Shown piece by piece: positions 1 to 7,635 of a DNA stretch of 64,000 bases. Under the pieces are notes generated by a model. It was not told the origin of the DNA. It was given only the letters and a program-made list of their open reading frames with translations, and searched no databases. Every line of letters starts with the position of its first letter. Positions within the stretch are counted from its first letter, which is position 1. The translations under genes and the position numbers were made by a program. Source of the stretch: Methylophilus medardensis (GTDB lineage: Bacteria; Pseudomonadota; Gammaproteobacteria; Burkholderiales; Methylophilaceae); the NCBI RefSeq assembly GCF_006363915.1, contig NZ_CP040946.1, one strand, 5' to 3'.

Positions 1-134
1 TAGCACACAGATAACTCGCCGCTGAAACTGGCGCCACCATCAGTGACTTTGATATCACGTGCGTTGGCCTGTTTCAGTTCTTCGAGGAGAATAGCTTCCA
101 AGCCGCGCGGGCAGGTCGCAAAGTATTGATTCAT
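1..134 (-). CDS. RlmL-like THUMP-domain RNA methyltransferase, N-terminal fragment
   Basis: Only the first 44 codons are in the window; the gene continues past base 1. The start is the CAT at 132-134, read on the minus strand. The visible peptide begins MNQYFATCPRGLEAILLEEL, then an acidic/basic stretch and TDGGASFSGEL. This resembles the N-terminus of the class I SAM-dependent 23S rRNA guanine-N2 methyltransferases (RlmL/YcbY type), where a THUMP/ferredoxin-like RNA-binding region precedes the Rossmann methyltransferase domain. The catalytic part is not visible, so the exact rRNA target cannot be assigned. It starts 4 bases after the stop of the spermidine-synthase-like gene and is probably the last gene of that operon. 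Confidence 0.6.
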   Translation of the reverse strand, partial: MNQYFATCPRGLEAILLEELKQANARDIKVTDGGASFSGELSVC

Positions 135-138
135 AAAA

Positions 139-930
139 TTAGCCACCGAGGGTGAACTCCTTACCGTTGTTAGGATTCGCGCCTTGCAGGCGGTCTATCA
201 GGTCCATAAATTGAATATCGTGGCTTTGCATCGCTGCTTGCGCACGTTTGCGTAAGGTCATCAGATCAGGCATGGGCAGCGCTGATTTGAAGCAAAACAC
301 AATAATATTGCCAGGTTTGCCAGTAGGCATCATCAGCACACGCTGATCAAAGGTTTGCTCCATGCGCTGCATGTAAATATCAAACTTTTTGTCCGATCCC
401 CACAGGTTAATCGTAAACAAGCCGTCCGGGCTCAGAGCCTCAGCACAATCATCAAAAAAGGATTGCGTACAAAAGTCTGGCGGCAAGCCATTGCTGCCAA
501 AGGCGTCCATCATTAGCCAATCGCAAGCACCCGGGTGTTGCTGGATGTAGGCGATGCCATCGCCCTCGACGACTTGCAACTGCGCATCATCTTCAGGCAA
601 ATGAAAATGACTGCGTGCCACTTGAATCACCTGCGGATTGAGTTCGATCACCGTTTGCTTGATCTGTGGGCAGTATTTCCAGACATATTTGGCGATACTG
701 CCACCGCCCAAACCAACCAGTACCAGTTTGCTGGCATTGGGCTTGAATAGCAGGCTACTCATCGCGCCCCATGAATACGCCAACACTAACGCAAAAGGAT
801 CTTTGACTTTCATGCTGCTCTGTATCGTGGGTGAACCTAAATGCATCGAACGCACGCCATCGGTTTCAGTCACCTCGACCATCTCAAAGTCAGACACTGC
901 TTTGTGAATTTTGCGATTAAACTTAAACAT
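139..930 (-). CDS. Spermidine synthase-like (polyamine aminopropyltransferase fold) protein
   Basis: This 263-residue cytosolic protein has the Rossmann SAM/dcSAM-binding pattern of spermidine synthases: GLGGG at about 73-77, ELNP at 96-99 (acidic end of strand 2), VEGDG at 121-125 and MDAFGSNGLP at 141-150. Classical SpeE has a GGGDGG loop and a DxxDP catalytic motif. Here the loop is shorter and the DAFGS segment replaces the usual catalytic aspartates, so a real aminopropyltransferase activity is doubtful. SpeE-fold proteins of this type are often annotated only as spermidine synthase-like. Its ATG overlaps the stop of the upstream RNB gene by one base (TAATG), which implies translational coupling. 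Confidence 0.75.
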   Translation of the reverse strand: MFKFNRKIHKAVSDFEMVEVTETDGVRSMHLGSPTIQSSMKVKDPFALVLAYSWGAMSSLLFKPNASKLVLVGLGGGSIAKYVWKYCPQIKQTVIELNPQVIQVARSHFHLPEDDAQLQVVEGDGIAYIQQHPGACDWLMMDAFGSNGLPPDFCTQSFFDDCAEALSPDGLFTINLWGSDKKFDIYMQRMEQTFDQRVLMMPTGKPGNIIVFCFKSALPMPDLMTLRKRAQAAMQSHDIQFMDLIDRLQGANPNNGKEFTLGG

Positions 931-2825
931 TACGCACTCTCAGCCACATCTGCGGGCGCGGCTTCACTGTCGACTTCCAGTGGCACCGTCTCTTCAATCA
1001 AGCGCACAAACTTGCATTCTAGCTCCATCAACAAAGTATCTACCTTTTGAATGGCCAAAAGGACGCGGCTGCCTGGCTTGATCGCTGGTAGGCTATGCAC
1101 TTTGGTCATGTAAGGTAAGTTTTCTAGCCGAACCAAGTTTTCGCGCCACACCGTGGCCTCAATTTCGTTGATGTGTTCTTGCAATAAGTATTGCAGACAC
1201 CAGTAGCGCTCCATCCGCGTTTGGAACTCGTTGTAGGCTTGATAGGTTTGATCGAAATTGCGCATGTGCCCGACGATTTCATCGCTGTTGGCAGCGTACA
1301 CCGGCGGTTGCAGCGTCAGCACACTGATCAACTGACGTTGGTTGATTAAGTCGACAGCACGGCGTAATGGCGAGGTACACCAGGCATATTGGGCGACGCC
1401 CAACCCTTGATGGCCTTCAGCCTTGGTGGTCATGTAGACTTTTCCACCATTTTGCGCACGATAAATCCCCGGCACATCATGTTCGGCCAGCAACAAACCC
1501 CACTGACTGTTCGCCACAATCATTAACTCAGCAACCAGCTTATCCATGGGCGAACCGCGCTGGCGGTTCACAATCTGCACCCTGCCATCCTCGACATAAA
1601 AATTGTAATCCATCGGCTGTGGTCGGCTCGGGTCGTATTTACCGCGGGCTTTTTCCAAGCTTTCAGCCAAGCGAAACAAAAACACCAGTGCAGCCCAGTA
1701 CGGGTGACCACTGTCTTGGGCAAGGGTGGTTTCATTAAAAAAGGGTTCGAGTGTGTCGTGGCGCAAATTTTCTGCAATTTGCACACGCTCTAAACAACTG
1801 TGCTGACGCACGATGGTGAAGTCGGGCGCCACCTCGAGATAGAGTGACAGGGCAGGCTTCACTTCACCGGCATCTAAACTAAACGGGCGGATAGCAGGTT
1901 CTGGCAACATGGTGATTTTGTGGCCCGGCATATACACGGTGGATAGCCGCTTCATCACTTCGAGATCGAGCGCCTCACGTGGCGCGATCCCCAACGCGGG
2001 TGCCGCGATATGAATCCCCACCTGCGTATTCCCATTATCGAGCGGCGTCACCGATAAGGCATCATCGATTTCGGTAGTGGTACTGTCATCAATACTAAAA
2101 GCCTGCACAGCGGCGCGCGGCAGATCATCCGGAAGCGCTGCCATTGAAAAGTCAGGGTACGCAGTGCCGTGCGCAAAATACTCGCGTAAAAAAGCACCCA
2201 AATGGTAATCATGAATAGACTGAATCGCCCCCACAGCATGCAAGAGTTGCACCGGCAACTGTTTTAGCTCCGTGGCGGCCTGCTCTAATGCTTTCCATTC
2301 CACACTGTTTTTGTCCGGGGCATAAAGTAATGCATCCAGTTTGCTAGAAAAGCCCTCGGGCAATGCCCCTTGCTTGAGCTGCGTCACCATCTGCGCCAAC
2401 CATTCTGCCTGCTGGCGTTTTTTTTCCAGCCCGGCAAGCGCCGCTTTTAATGTATCTTCAGGCGCGGCCTTGTAATGCCCTTTGCCTTTTCGATAAAAAT
2501 ACATCGGTGCTGCATGCAATTTTATTGCAATCGCTGCCGCCTGCTGACGTGTGGGTTTTGCCCCATAATAGTCCTCGGCGAGCGTCTCGAAAGAAAACTC
2601 AGGCTCACCACAACACTCCCACAAAAAATCCGTATCCAAGGCGTCGGCTTCGGCTTGCGCTGCATCCAAAAAGCCCGACAAACTGCCGTCAAAACGCATT
2701 AACACATTGGCCGCTTTGATCTTGCTGCGCTTGCCTGTGGTGGCTTCAACCTGCATGCTACTGTCTGCTTCAGACATGATAGATGCCACTTTGAAGCCAC
2801 CGTCTTCTTCGTAAAAAACATTCAT
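930..2825 (-). CDS. RNB-domain exoribonuclease (RNase II/R family)
   Basis: The product is a 631-residue 3'-5' exoribonuclease of the RNase II/R superfamily. The RNB catalytic signature FSIDDSTTTEIDDAL lies at about 243-257; its aspartates bind the two metal ions. It is followed by VGIHIAAPALGIAP and by MPGHKITMLPE. YAWCTSPLRRAVDLINQRQL near residue 490 is the conserved end of the RNB domain. The N-terminal cold-shock-like region is divergent, as in the shorter betaproteobacterial RNB proteins, so neither rnb nor rnr is assigned. The frame is open 13 codons further upstream (to 2864), but MNVFYEEDGGFKV is the more natural start. It is divergent from selO and heads the operon with the spermidine-synthase-like gene. 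Confidence 0.88.
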   Translation of the reverse strand: MNVFYEEDGGFKVASIMSEADSSMQVEATTGKRSKIKAANVLMRFDGSLSGFLDAAQAEADALDTDFLWECCGEPEFSFETLAEDYYGAKPTRQQAAAIAIKLHAAPMYFYRKGKGHYKAAPEDTLKAALAGLEKKRQQAEWLAQMVTQLKQGALPEGFSSKLDALLYAPDKNSVEWKALEQAATELKQLPVQLLHAVGAIQSIHDYHLGAFLREYFAHGTAYPDFSMAALPDDLPRAAVQAFSIDDSTTTEIDDALSVTPLDNGNTQVGIHIAAPALGIAPREALDLEVMKRLSTVYMPGHKITMLPEPAIRPFSLDAGEVKPALSLYLEVAPDFTIVRQHSCLERVQIAENLRHDTLEPFFNETTLAQDSGHPYWAALVFLFRLAESLEKARGKYDPSRPQPMDYNFYVEDGRVQIVNRQRGSPMDKLVAELMIVANSQWGLLLAEHDVPGIYRAQNGGKVYMTTKAEGHQGLGVAQYAWCTSPLRRAVDLINQRQLISVLTLQPPVYAANSDEIVGHMRNFDQTYQAYNEFQTRMERYWCLQYLLQEHINEIEATVWRENLVRLENLPYMTKVHSLPAIKPGSRVLLAIQKVDTLLMELECKFVRLIEETVPLEVDSEAAPADVAESA

Positions 2826-2941
2826 GTGGAAAATTAAACGTGTGGGCACACACGTGCGGGTCATAAAACGCTATTTTACCCGAGAACGTAGCGTTTTTTG
2901 GCAAGCACTGAACTTTAGCCATGGATAAGCACTAAAATAGC

Positions 2942-4531
2942 ATGATGAAGCCTTTAACCTTTGATAACCGATTTGTCCGCGAACTCCCGGGCGACCCAAT
3001 CACTGACCTGTATACCCGACAGGTTAGTGACTGTTTATGGTCAGCCGTGCAACCCACCCCCGTCAAACAGCCGCAGTTACTGGCTTACAGCCCCCAAGTG
3101 GCAGAGATGCTCGGCTTGAGTGATGCCGACATGCAAGCGTCTGCGCTCATACAAACCTTGGGCGGCAACGGTACCCTCCCCGGCATGTTTACTTATGCCA
3201 CTCGCTATGGCGGCCATCAATTCGGGCACTGGGCAGGTCAACTAGGCGATGGACGTGCGATTTATTTAGGTGAATTGCTTCACGCAGGCAAACGCTTCGA
3301 GCTGCAACTTAAAGGCGCAGGCGAAACGCCCTACTCTCGTTCGGCAGATGGCCGGGCGGTACTACGTTCAAGTTTACGTGAGTTTTTATGTTCTGAAGCC
3401 ATGCATGCGCTTGGCGTGCCGACGACGCGCGCGCTGAGCTTGGTGACCACCGGCAATCAAGTTGTCAGAGATATGTTTTACGACGGCAACCCACAGCTAG
3501 AACCGGGCGCAATCGTATGCCGGGTCGCCCCCTCGTTCACGCGATTTGGTCATTTTGAGCTATTGGCCAGTCGCGATGAATTGCCCTTACTCAAGCATTT
3601 GATCGGCTTCACGCTAGACCGAGATTTTGCCGACTGGTGGCCGAGTACCGGTATCGCCTTGGATATTCACCAGCCAGATCCGGGCTTAATCGAAGCTTGG
3701 TTTGCCGAAATATGCACACGCACGGCAATTTTAATTGCACACTGGATGCGCGTCGGATTCGTGCATGGCGTAATGAATACCGACAATATGTCTATCCTCG
3801 GTTTGACGATCGACTACGGTCCCTATGGCTGGATAGACAATTTTGACCCAAGCTGGACCCCCAACACCACCGACGCGCAAGGCCGCCGTTATTGTTTTGG
3901 CCGCCAACCAGATATTGCGCGCTGGAACCTAGAGCGCTTGGCTGAAGCGTTGGCCAGCGTTTTGCCCGCGAATCATACACTGGCGCAAAGCTTGGCCGTT
4001 TTTGACCAGACCTATGTACGTGAGCTCACGCATGCGCTTGCCAATAAATTTGGCTTTGATCAATGGCAGGACGGCGATGGCGAGCTGGTGAATCAGATTT
4101 TTGAGTTGATGCAGCGTGCCGAAGTCGACCAAACCTTGTTTTTTTCACGCTTGGCTACCCTCGACCTTCACGCACCGCAGCTATCCACGCTCTCCGATGC
4201 TTTTTACACCGCACAAGGACAGCAACAATTTGGCGCCGATATCCAACAATGGTTGCATCACTACACGCAACGCATCCTATCCGCTGGTATCGCTCCGGCA
4301 ACGCGGTTGCAAAAAATGGCGTCAGCCAATCCCATTTATGTGTTGCGCAACTATCTCGCACAAGAGGCGATTGATTTAGCGACAGCAGGAGATCACAGCC
4401 GCCTGCTCACGCTGTTAAAAGTATTAAGCCAACCGTATACCTGGCAGACAGGGATGGAAGCGTTCGCGCAAAAGCGTCCAGACTGGGCACGGCAAAAAGC
4501 CGGTTGCTCGATGCTGTCGTGTAGTTCATAA
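2942..4531 (+). CDS. selO: Protein adenylyltransferase SelO (YdiU)
   Basis: SelO is a pseudokinase-fold enzyme that transfers AMP from ATP to Ser/Thr/Tyr of target proteins, and is linked to redox stress in other bacteria. The family landmarks are present: YGGHQFGHWAGQLGDGRA (89-106), LKGAGETPYSR (123-133, with the nucleotide-binding lysine at 124), REFLCSEAMHALGVPT (146-161), HGVMNTDNMSILG (275-287) and IDYGP (290-294), which holds the metal-binding Asp. The C-terminus ends SCSS, so the redox Cys takes the place of eukaryotic selenocysteine. At 529 residues it is somewhat longer than the usual 480-500. Two ATGs are adjacent (2942 and 2945). The stop is 8 bases before the Fur-family gene, suggesting co-transcription. 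Confidence 0.95.
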   Translation: MMKPLTFDNRFVRELPGDPITDLYTRQVSDCLWSAVQPTPVKQPQLLAYSPQVAEMLGLSDADMQASALIQTLGGNGTLPGMFTYATRYGGHQFGHWAGQLGDGRAIYLGELLHAGKRFELQLKGAGETPYSRSADGRAVLRSSLREFLCSEAMHALGVPTTRALSLVTTGNQVVRDMFYDGNPQLEPGAIVCRVAPSFTRFGHFELLASRDELPLLKHLIGFTLDRDFADWWPSTGIALDIHQPDPGLIEAWFAEICTRTAILIAHWMRVGFVHGVMNTDNMSILGLTIDYGPYGWIDNFDPSWTPNTTDAQGRRYCFGRQPDIARWNLERLAEALASVLPANHTLAQSLAVFDQTYVRELTHALANKFGFDQWQDGDGELVNQIFELMQRAEVDQTLFFSRLATLDLHAPQLSTLSDAFYTAQGQQQFGADIQQWLHHYTQRILSAGIAPATRLQKMASANPIYVLRNYLAQEAIDLATAGDHSRLLTLLKVLSQPYTWQTGMEAFAQKRPDWARQKAGCSMLSCSS

Positions 4532-4539
4532 TTTTTATT

Positions 4540-5007
4540 ATGCAAACTGCTGAACAATTGATAACAAACGCTGCGTTACGCCCGACCAAGGCACGCATTG
4601 CGGTATTGAACACTTTGATAAACTCCCCCACTGCCTTAAGCCACACCGAGATTCTGTCAGCGTTGCAAGGGGTCAAGGAAATTGATCGGGTCACGGTATA
4701 CCGTGTATTGGACTGGCTACAGGAACATGCACTCATTCATAAAATTTCAAGCGATGACCGCGCCTGGAAGTTCCAATTAAATAGCCCTAAACGCAGTTTT
4801 AAAACACCTGCAAATACTTCCTCGGGGATGATCAACAACCACGGTCATGCCCATCTACACTGCCAATTTTGCGGCACGGTTTTATGCATACATGAACTGG
4901 CTGCACATATCCCCCAAGCCATTTTTGATACCTATCAAGTTTCTCAGATTGAAATCAGCTTGAAGGGCCGTTGTCCAGATTGTCAATCTACAGTTGATAG
5001 CAATTAA
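4540..5007 (+). CDS. Fur-family metalloregulator, Zur-like
   Basis: This is a 155-residue Fur-superfamily repressor. The winged-helix part (about 1-85) contains LRPTKARIAVLNTL and the recognition-helix region EIDRVTVYRVLDWLQEHAL, as in Fur/Zur. The dimerisation half carries the structural zinc cysteines CQFC (108/111) and CPDC (145/148), plus a sensory-site-like HGHAHLHC (101-108). Zur is preferred over Fur because the next gene is a COG0523 GTPase beside a DUF1826 protein, a typical zinc-starvation neighbourhood; the specificity is inferred. It probably shares a transcript with selO. Palindromes at 5280-5308, 5342-5354 and 14218-14230 are candidate operators for it. Confidence 0.85.
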   Translation: MQTAEQLITNAALRPTKARIAVLNTLINSPTALSHTEILSALQGVKEIDRVTVYRVLDWLQEHALIHKISSDDRAWKFQLNSPKRSFKTPANTSSGMINNHGHAHLHCQFCGTVLCIHELAAHIPQAIFDTYQVSQIEISLKGRCPDCQSTVDSN

Positions 5008-5035
5008 AAGTCGTTTTTAACAATATTTAGGCGGG

Positions 5036-5069
5036 CTTGACCCCATCAAAGGTTTGATCTGCGGTCAAG
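5036..5069 (+). terminator. Hairpin after the fur-like gene, candidate terminator
   Basis: There is a two-part stem: outer arms CTTGACC (5036-5042) and GGTCAAG (5063-5069), inner arms ATCAAA (5045-5050) and TTTGAT (5053-5058). It begins 29 bases after the stop of the fur-like gene. There is no clean U-run, only a TTTCAATTTAA stretch, so it may be a weak or factor-assisted terminator. Confidence 0.4.
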
Positions 5070-5279
5070 TTTCAATTTAACGTCGATTAAATATGAACGC
5101 AGCATTTGTCCACCGCTATTGACCGTCTTTTTAGTCGGTATCATGCGTCGACCTGAGCCCTACAATCAATTCGCACACCCCTCCCTCGTCACTTAAGCCT
5201 AATCCTCTAGCGCTCTATTCATAGAACATGCTTCGGCATGCGCAAGAATTATTCGAACATCATGCATGTTGATTACTTT

Positions 5280-5308
5280 CATTAATTGCAACAAAGTTGC
5301 AATTAATG
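5280..5308. promoter_or_regulatory. Perfect 29-bp palindrome, candidate metalloregulator operator 1
   Basis: Two 13-base arms (CATTAATTGCAAC and its exact complement GTTGCAATTAATG) are separated by AAA. The core GCAACAAAGTTGC recurs at 5342-5354, and the same core with ATT in the centre is at 14218-14230. It lies upstream of the COG0523 GTPase gene. Dyad symmetry and position fit a Fur-family operator. The sequence is not the GTTATA-type Zur box known from gammaproteobacteria, so assigning it to the adjacent regulator is inference. Confidence 0.6.
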
Positions 5309-5341
5309 TGTATGCGCTATAAAATGCAACTTTACTGCATT

Positions 5342-5354
5342 GCAACAAAGTTGC
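5342..5354. promoter_or_regulatory. Palindrome GCAACAAAGTTGC, candidate operator 2
   Basis: This is an exact copy of the 13-bp core of operator 1, with 5-base arms. Its centre is 54 bp from the centre of operator 1 (about five helical turns), so both could be bound on one DNA face. It lies 82 bp before the GTPase start codon. Confidence 0.55.
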
Positions 5355-5435
5355 TTATTAAATGGTATTTCTATCACTCGTGATATTTATCGGCAAAGAC
5401 CTATCGCAAGCCCGTTTTGAAGAAGGACTCAAATT

Positions 5436-6689
5436 ATGTCTGGTTTAAGCACTGCACTTGTCAAAAAACTCCCTGTCACCGTGCTCTCCGGTTTTTTAGG
5501 GGCGGGTAAAACCACCCTGCTCAACCATATCCTGAATAACCGTGAAGGCAAGCGCGTAGCGGTCATCGTCAACGATATGTCAGAAGTGAATATCGATGCG
5601 CAACTGGTCCGTGATGGCGGCGCGGCCCTCTCTCGCCAAGAAGAAAAACTGGTCGAGATGAGCAATGGCTGCATCTGCTGCACCCTGCGCGAAGATTTAC
5701 TGGTAGAAATCACACGCCTTGCCAAAGAAGGCCGCTTTGATTATTTGCTGATTGAAACGACCGGCATTTCAGAACCGTTGCCCATTGCCGAAACTTTTAC
5801 CTTTGCCGATGAAGATGGCAACTCACTTGGTGATGTAGCGCAATTGGATACCATGGTGACCGTGGTCGATGGCTACAACTTTCTCAAAGACTATAGTTCG
5901 CAGGACATGCTGGGCGACCGTGGAGAATCACTGGGAGAAGCAGATGAGCGTACCGTGGTCGACCTGCTCGTAGACCAGATTGAGTTTTGTGATGTACTGA
6001 TTCTCAACAAAACCGACCTCATGACACCGTCCGAGATCGGTCGGCTAGAAGGGATTCTGAAAACACTGAATCCACGTGCGCAATTACTGCACAGTAGCTT
6101 TGGCAAAGTCCCGCTTAATCGCATCATAGATACCGGCTTGTTCGACTTCGACCAAGCCGCGGAAGCGCCGGGCTGGTTGCAGGAATTGCGTGGCGAGCAT
6201 GTGCCAGAAACCGAGGAATATGGAATTTCGAGCTTTGTATACCGTGCTCGCAAACCGTTTCACCCACAACGGCTTTGGCAGTGGTTTAACACCGAATGGC
6301 CAGGCGTGGTGCGTTCAAAAGGCCGCTACTGGATCGCCTCGCGCCCTGATTTCTGCGCCACTTGGTCACAGGCTGGCGCCGTTACGCGTACCGAACTGGC
6401 AGGCATGTGGTGGGTAGCCACCCCAAGTGAATACTGGCCAGAAGATGCGGACAGTTTTCAGCACATCAAGTCACGCTGGCAAGAGCCCTACGGTGACCGC
6501 CAACAAGAACTGGTCATTATCGGCATGCAGATGGATAAAGCGGCACTGACTGCACAATTTGATGCCTGTCTAATGAGCGAAGCTGAAATTGCGCTTGGTA
6601 TGGAAGCCTGGCGTACTCTGCCAGACCCCTTCCCGCAGTGGTCAGTCAACCTGCCTGCAGAAGAGGATAGTGTTGAGGAGGTGCTTTAG
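5436..6689 (+). CDS. COG0523 G3E-family GTPase, zinc metallochaperone (ZigA-like)
   Basis: This is a 417-residue G3E P-loop GTPase. Walker A GFLGAGKTT is at 19-27, the family metal motif CICC at 79-82, Walker B/switch IETTG at 106-110 and the NKTD guanine motif at 191-194. A CobW C-terminal domain follows from about 255. COG0523 proteins carry metal ions to client enzymes; those next to Zur regulators are zinc-starvation chaperones. A strong AAGGA ribosome site precedes the ATG. It is the first gene after two putative operators and overlaps functionally with the DUF1826 gene whose start is one base after its stop. ZigA is the best subgroup guess; CobW proper is unlikely because no cobalamin gene is nearby. 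Confidence 0.9.
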   Translation: MSGLSTALVKKLPVTVLSGFLGAGKTTLLNHILNNREGKRVAVIVNDMSEVNIDAQLVRDGGAALSRQEEKLVEMSNGCICCTLREDLLVEITRLAKEGRFDYLLIETTGISEPLPIAETFTFADEDGNSLGDVAQLDTMVTVVDGYNFLKDYSSQDMLGDRGESLGEADERTVVDLLVDQIEFCDVLILNKTDLMTPSEIGRLEGILKTLNPRAQLLHSSFGKVPLNRIIDTGLFDFDQAAEAPGWLQELRGEHVPETEEYGISSFVYRARKPFHPQRLWQWFNTEWPGVVRSKGRYWIASRPDFCATWSQAGAVTRTELAGMWWVATPSEYWPEDADSFQHIKSRWQEPYGDRQQELVIIGMQMDKAALTAQFDACLMSEAEIALGMEAWRTLPDPFPQWSVNLPAEEDSVEEVL

Positions 6690-6690
6690 G

Positions 6691-7368
6691 ATGCTCGCCG
6701 CCAGAGATGTCGCACCAAACACGCCGCCGCATGGATTCGCTGCGCAGCCGCTTTTTAATCCACTTGCGTTATTGCCGATTTTTGATGATGCGCAGCAAGT
6801 CTGTGTGGTGCCACGCAGGTTCGATAGCACCATTCATGACTATCTGGCACAAAATGCCCATCATATGGCGCCGGGCTTCCGTATGGTACTCAATGCCAAG
6901 CAGGCAATCCGATCACAAATTGGCGGTCAATTCACATTATTTGACGGGGACGGCAAGGAGGCCTTGCTGGCAGATATGGCTCACATTGCCACGATTTATG
7001 CAGATTTGCTGGATTGCCCACACATCGGTATGCGGCTAGAAATCCTGTCGCATGCCATGTGCCCCAAGTTTCATATTGACCGTACAGGCATCCGTTTAAT
7101 CTGCACTTATCTAGGGCCCGGCACCGAATGGTTGGATGAAGCCTATTGCAACAGAAACGCGTTTACAACCCCCGCTAGCGCACAAGATGCCTTTCATCAG
7201 GCCTTGATTTTGCACCCTCAGGGTATCCACCAAGCAGCCGAGCAAGCGCTAGTGTTGCTTAAAGGTAGCTTGTGGCAAGGCAACCAGCATGCAGGTGCAG
7301 TGCATCGCTCCCCGCAGATTGAAACAGGGAGCACACGCGTGGTACTAGCGCTGGATGCAATATGGTAA
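6691..7368 (+). CDS. DUF1826 domain protein
   Basis: This 225-residue soluble protein belongs to the DUF1826 family, recognised by the segment CPKFHIDRTGIRLICTYLG followed by PGTEWL (about residues 122-147). The His-x-Asp in FHID is reminiscent of metal sites in cupin-like folds, but no activity is established. The start at 6691 is one base after the GTPase stop and has a strong GAGGAGG ribosome site inside the end of that gene. Translation is therefore coupled to the GTPase. DUF1826 genes are frequently found beside COG0523 GTPases, so a role in metal handling is inferred. Confidence 0.8.
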   Translation: MLAARDVAPNTPPHGFAAQPLFNPLALLPIFDDAQQVCVVPRRFDSTIHDYLAQNAHHMAPGFRMVLNAKQAIRSQIGGQFTLFDGDGKEALLADMAHIATIYADLLDCPHIGMRLEILSHAMCPKFHIDRTGIRLICTYLGPGTEWLDEAYCNRNAFTTPASAQDAFHQALILHPQGIHQAAEQALVLLKGSLWQGNQHAGAVHRSPQIETGSTRVVLALDAIW

Positions 7369-7635
7369 ACCTGCCTATTTAATACTTGCTGACATGCATA
7401 AAGAATATGCCAACAAATGAGACGCCAGATCACACCAGCAATACTCAGCGGCTTTACAGTTTTCTTGAATAGTGCCACGCAATTTTCAGCAAAAACGCTT
7501 GGCGCCCAATTTATAAAGATGCTTATTTTAAGAACTAAAAGTTAAAAATAATCCTGATGGCAAAAAACTGGCGCTGCAGGCGGGAAACAACCACAGAAAT
7601 TCATTTTGAAATATCACTTACAGGGAAGAAACATC

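Larger units (their letters stand above)
5008..5435. other. 428-bp regulatory intergenic region between fur-like gene and GTPase gene
   Basis: No gene is recognisable here. From left to right it holds a hairpin (5036-5069) just after the fur-like gene, a small TTCG-loop hairpin CATGC-TTCG-GCATG (5227-5240), a long palindrome (5280-5308), an isolated half-site GCAACTTT (about 5325-5332) and a second palindrome (5342-5354). The promoter of the GTPase operon must lie in the right half. The region is more AT-rich than the flanking genes. Confidence 0.7.

Noticed and set aside
2826..2864. In-frame extension of the RNB protein by 13 residues
   Set aside because: The extension (MTRTCVPTRLIFH) has no family similarity and lies in the divergent promoter gap with selO.
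5436..6689. Assignment of the G3E GTPase as CobW of cobalamin synthesis
   Set aside because: No cobalamin biosynthesis gene or B12-riboswitch-like leader is near; the Fur-family and DUF1826 neighbours fit the zinc subgroup better.
7417..7545. 42-codon plus-strand open frame (starts MRRQITPAILSG) between the DUF1826 and receptor genes
   Set aside because: There is no ribosome-binding site, no similarity I recognise, and it lies in the likely promoter/leader of the receptor gene.
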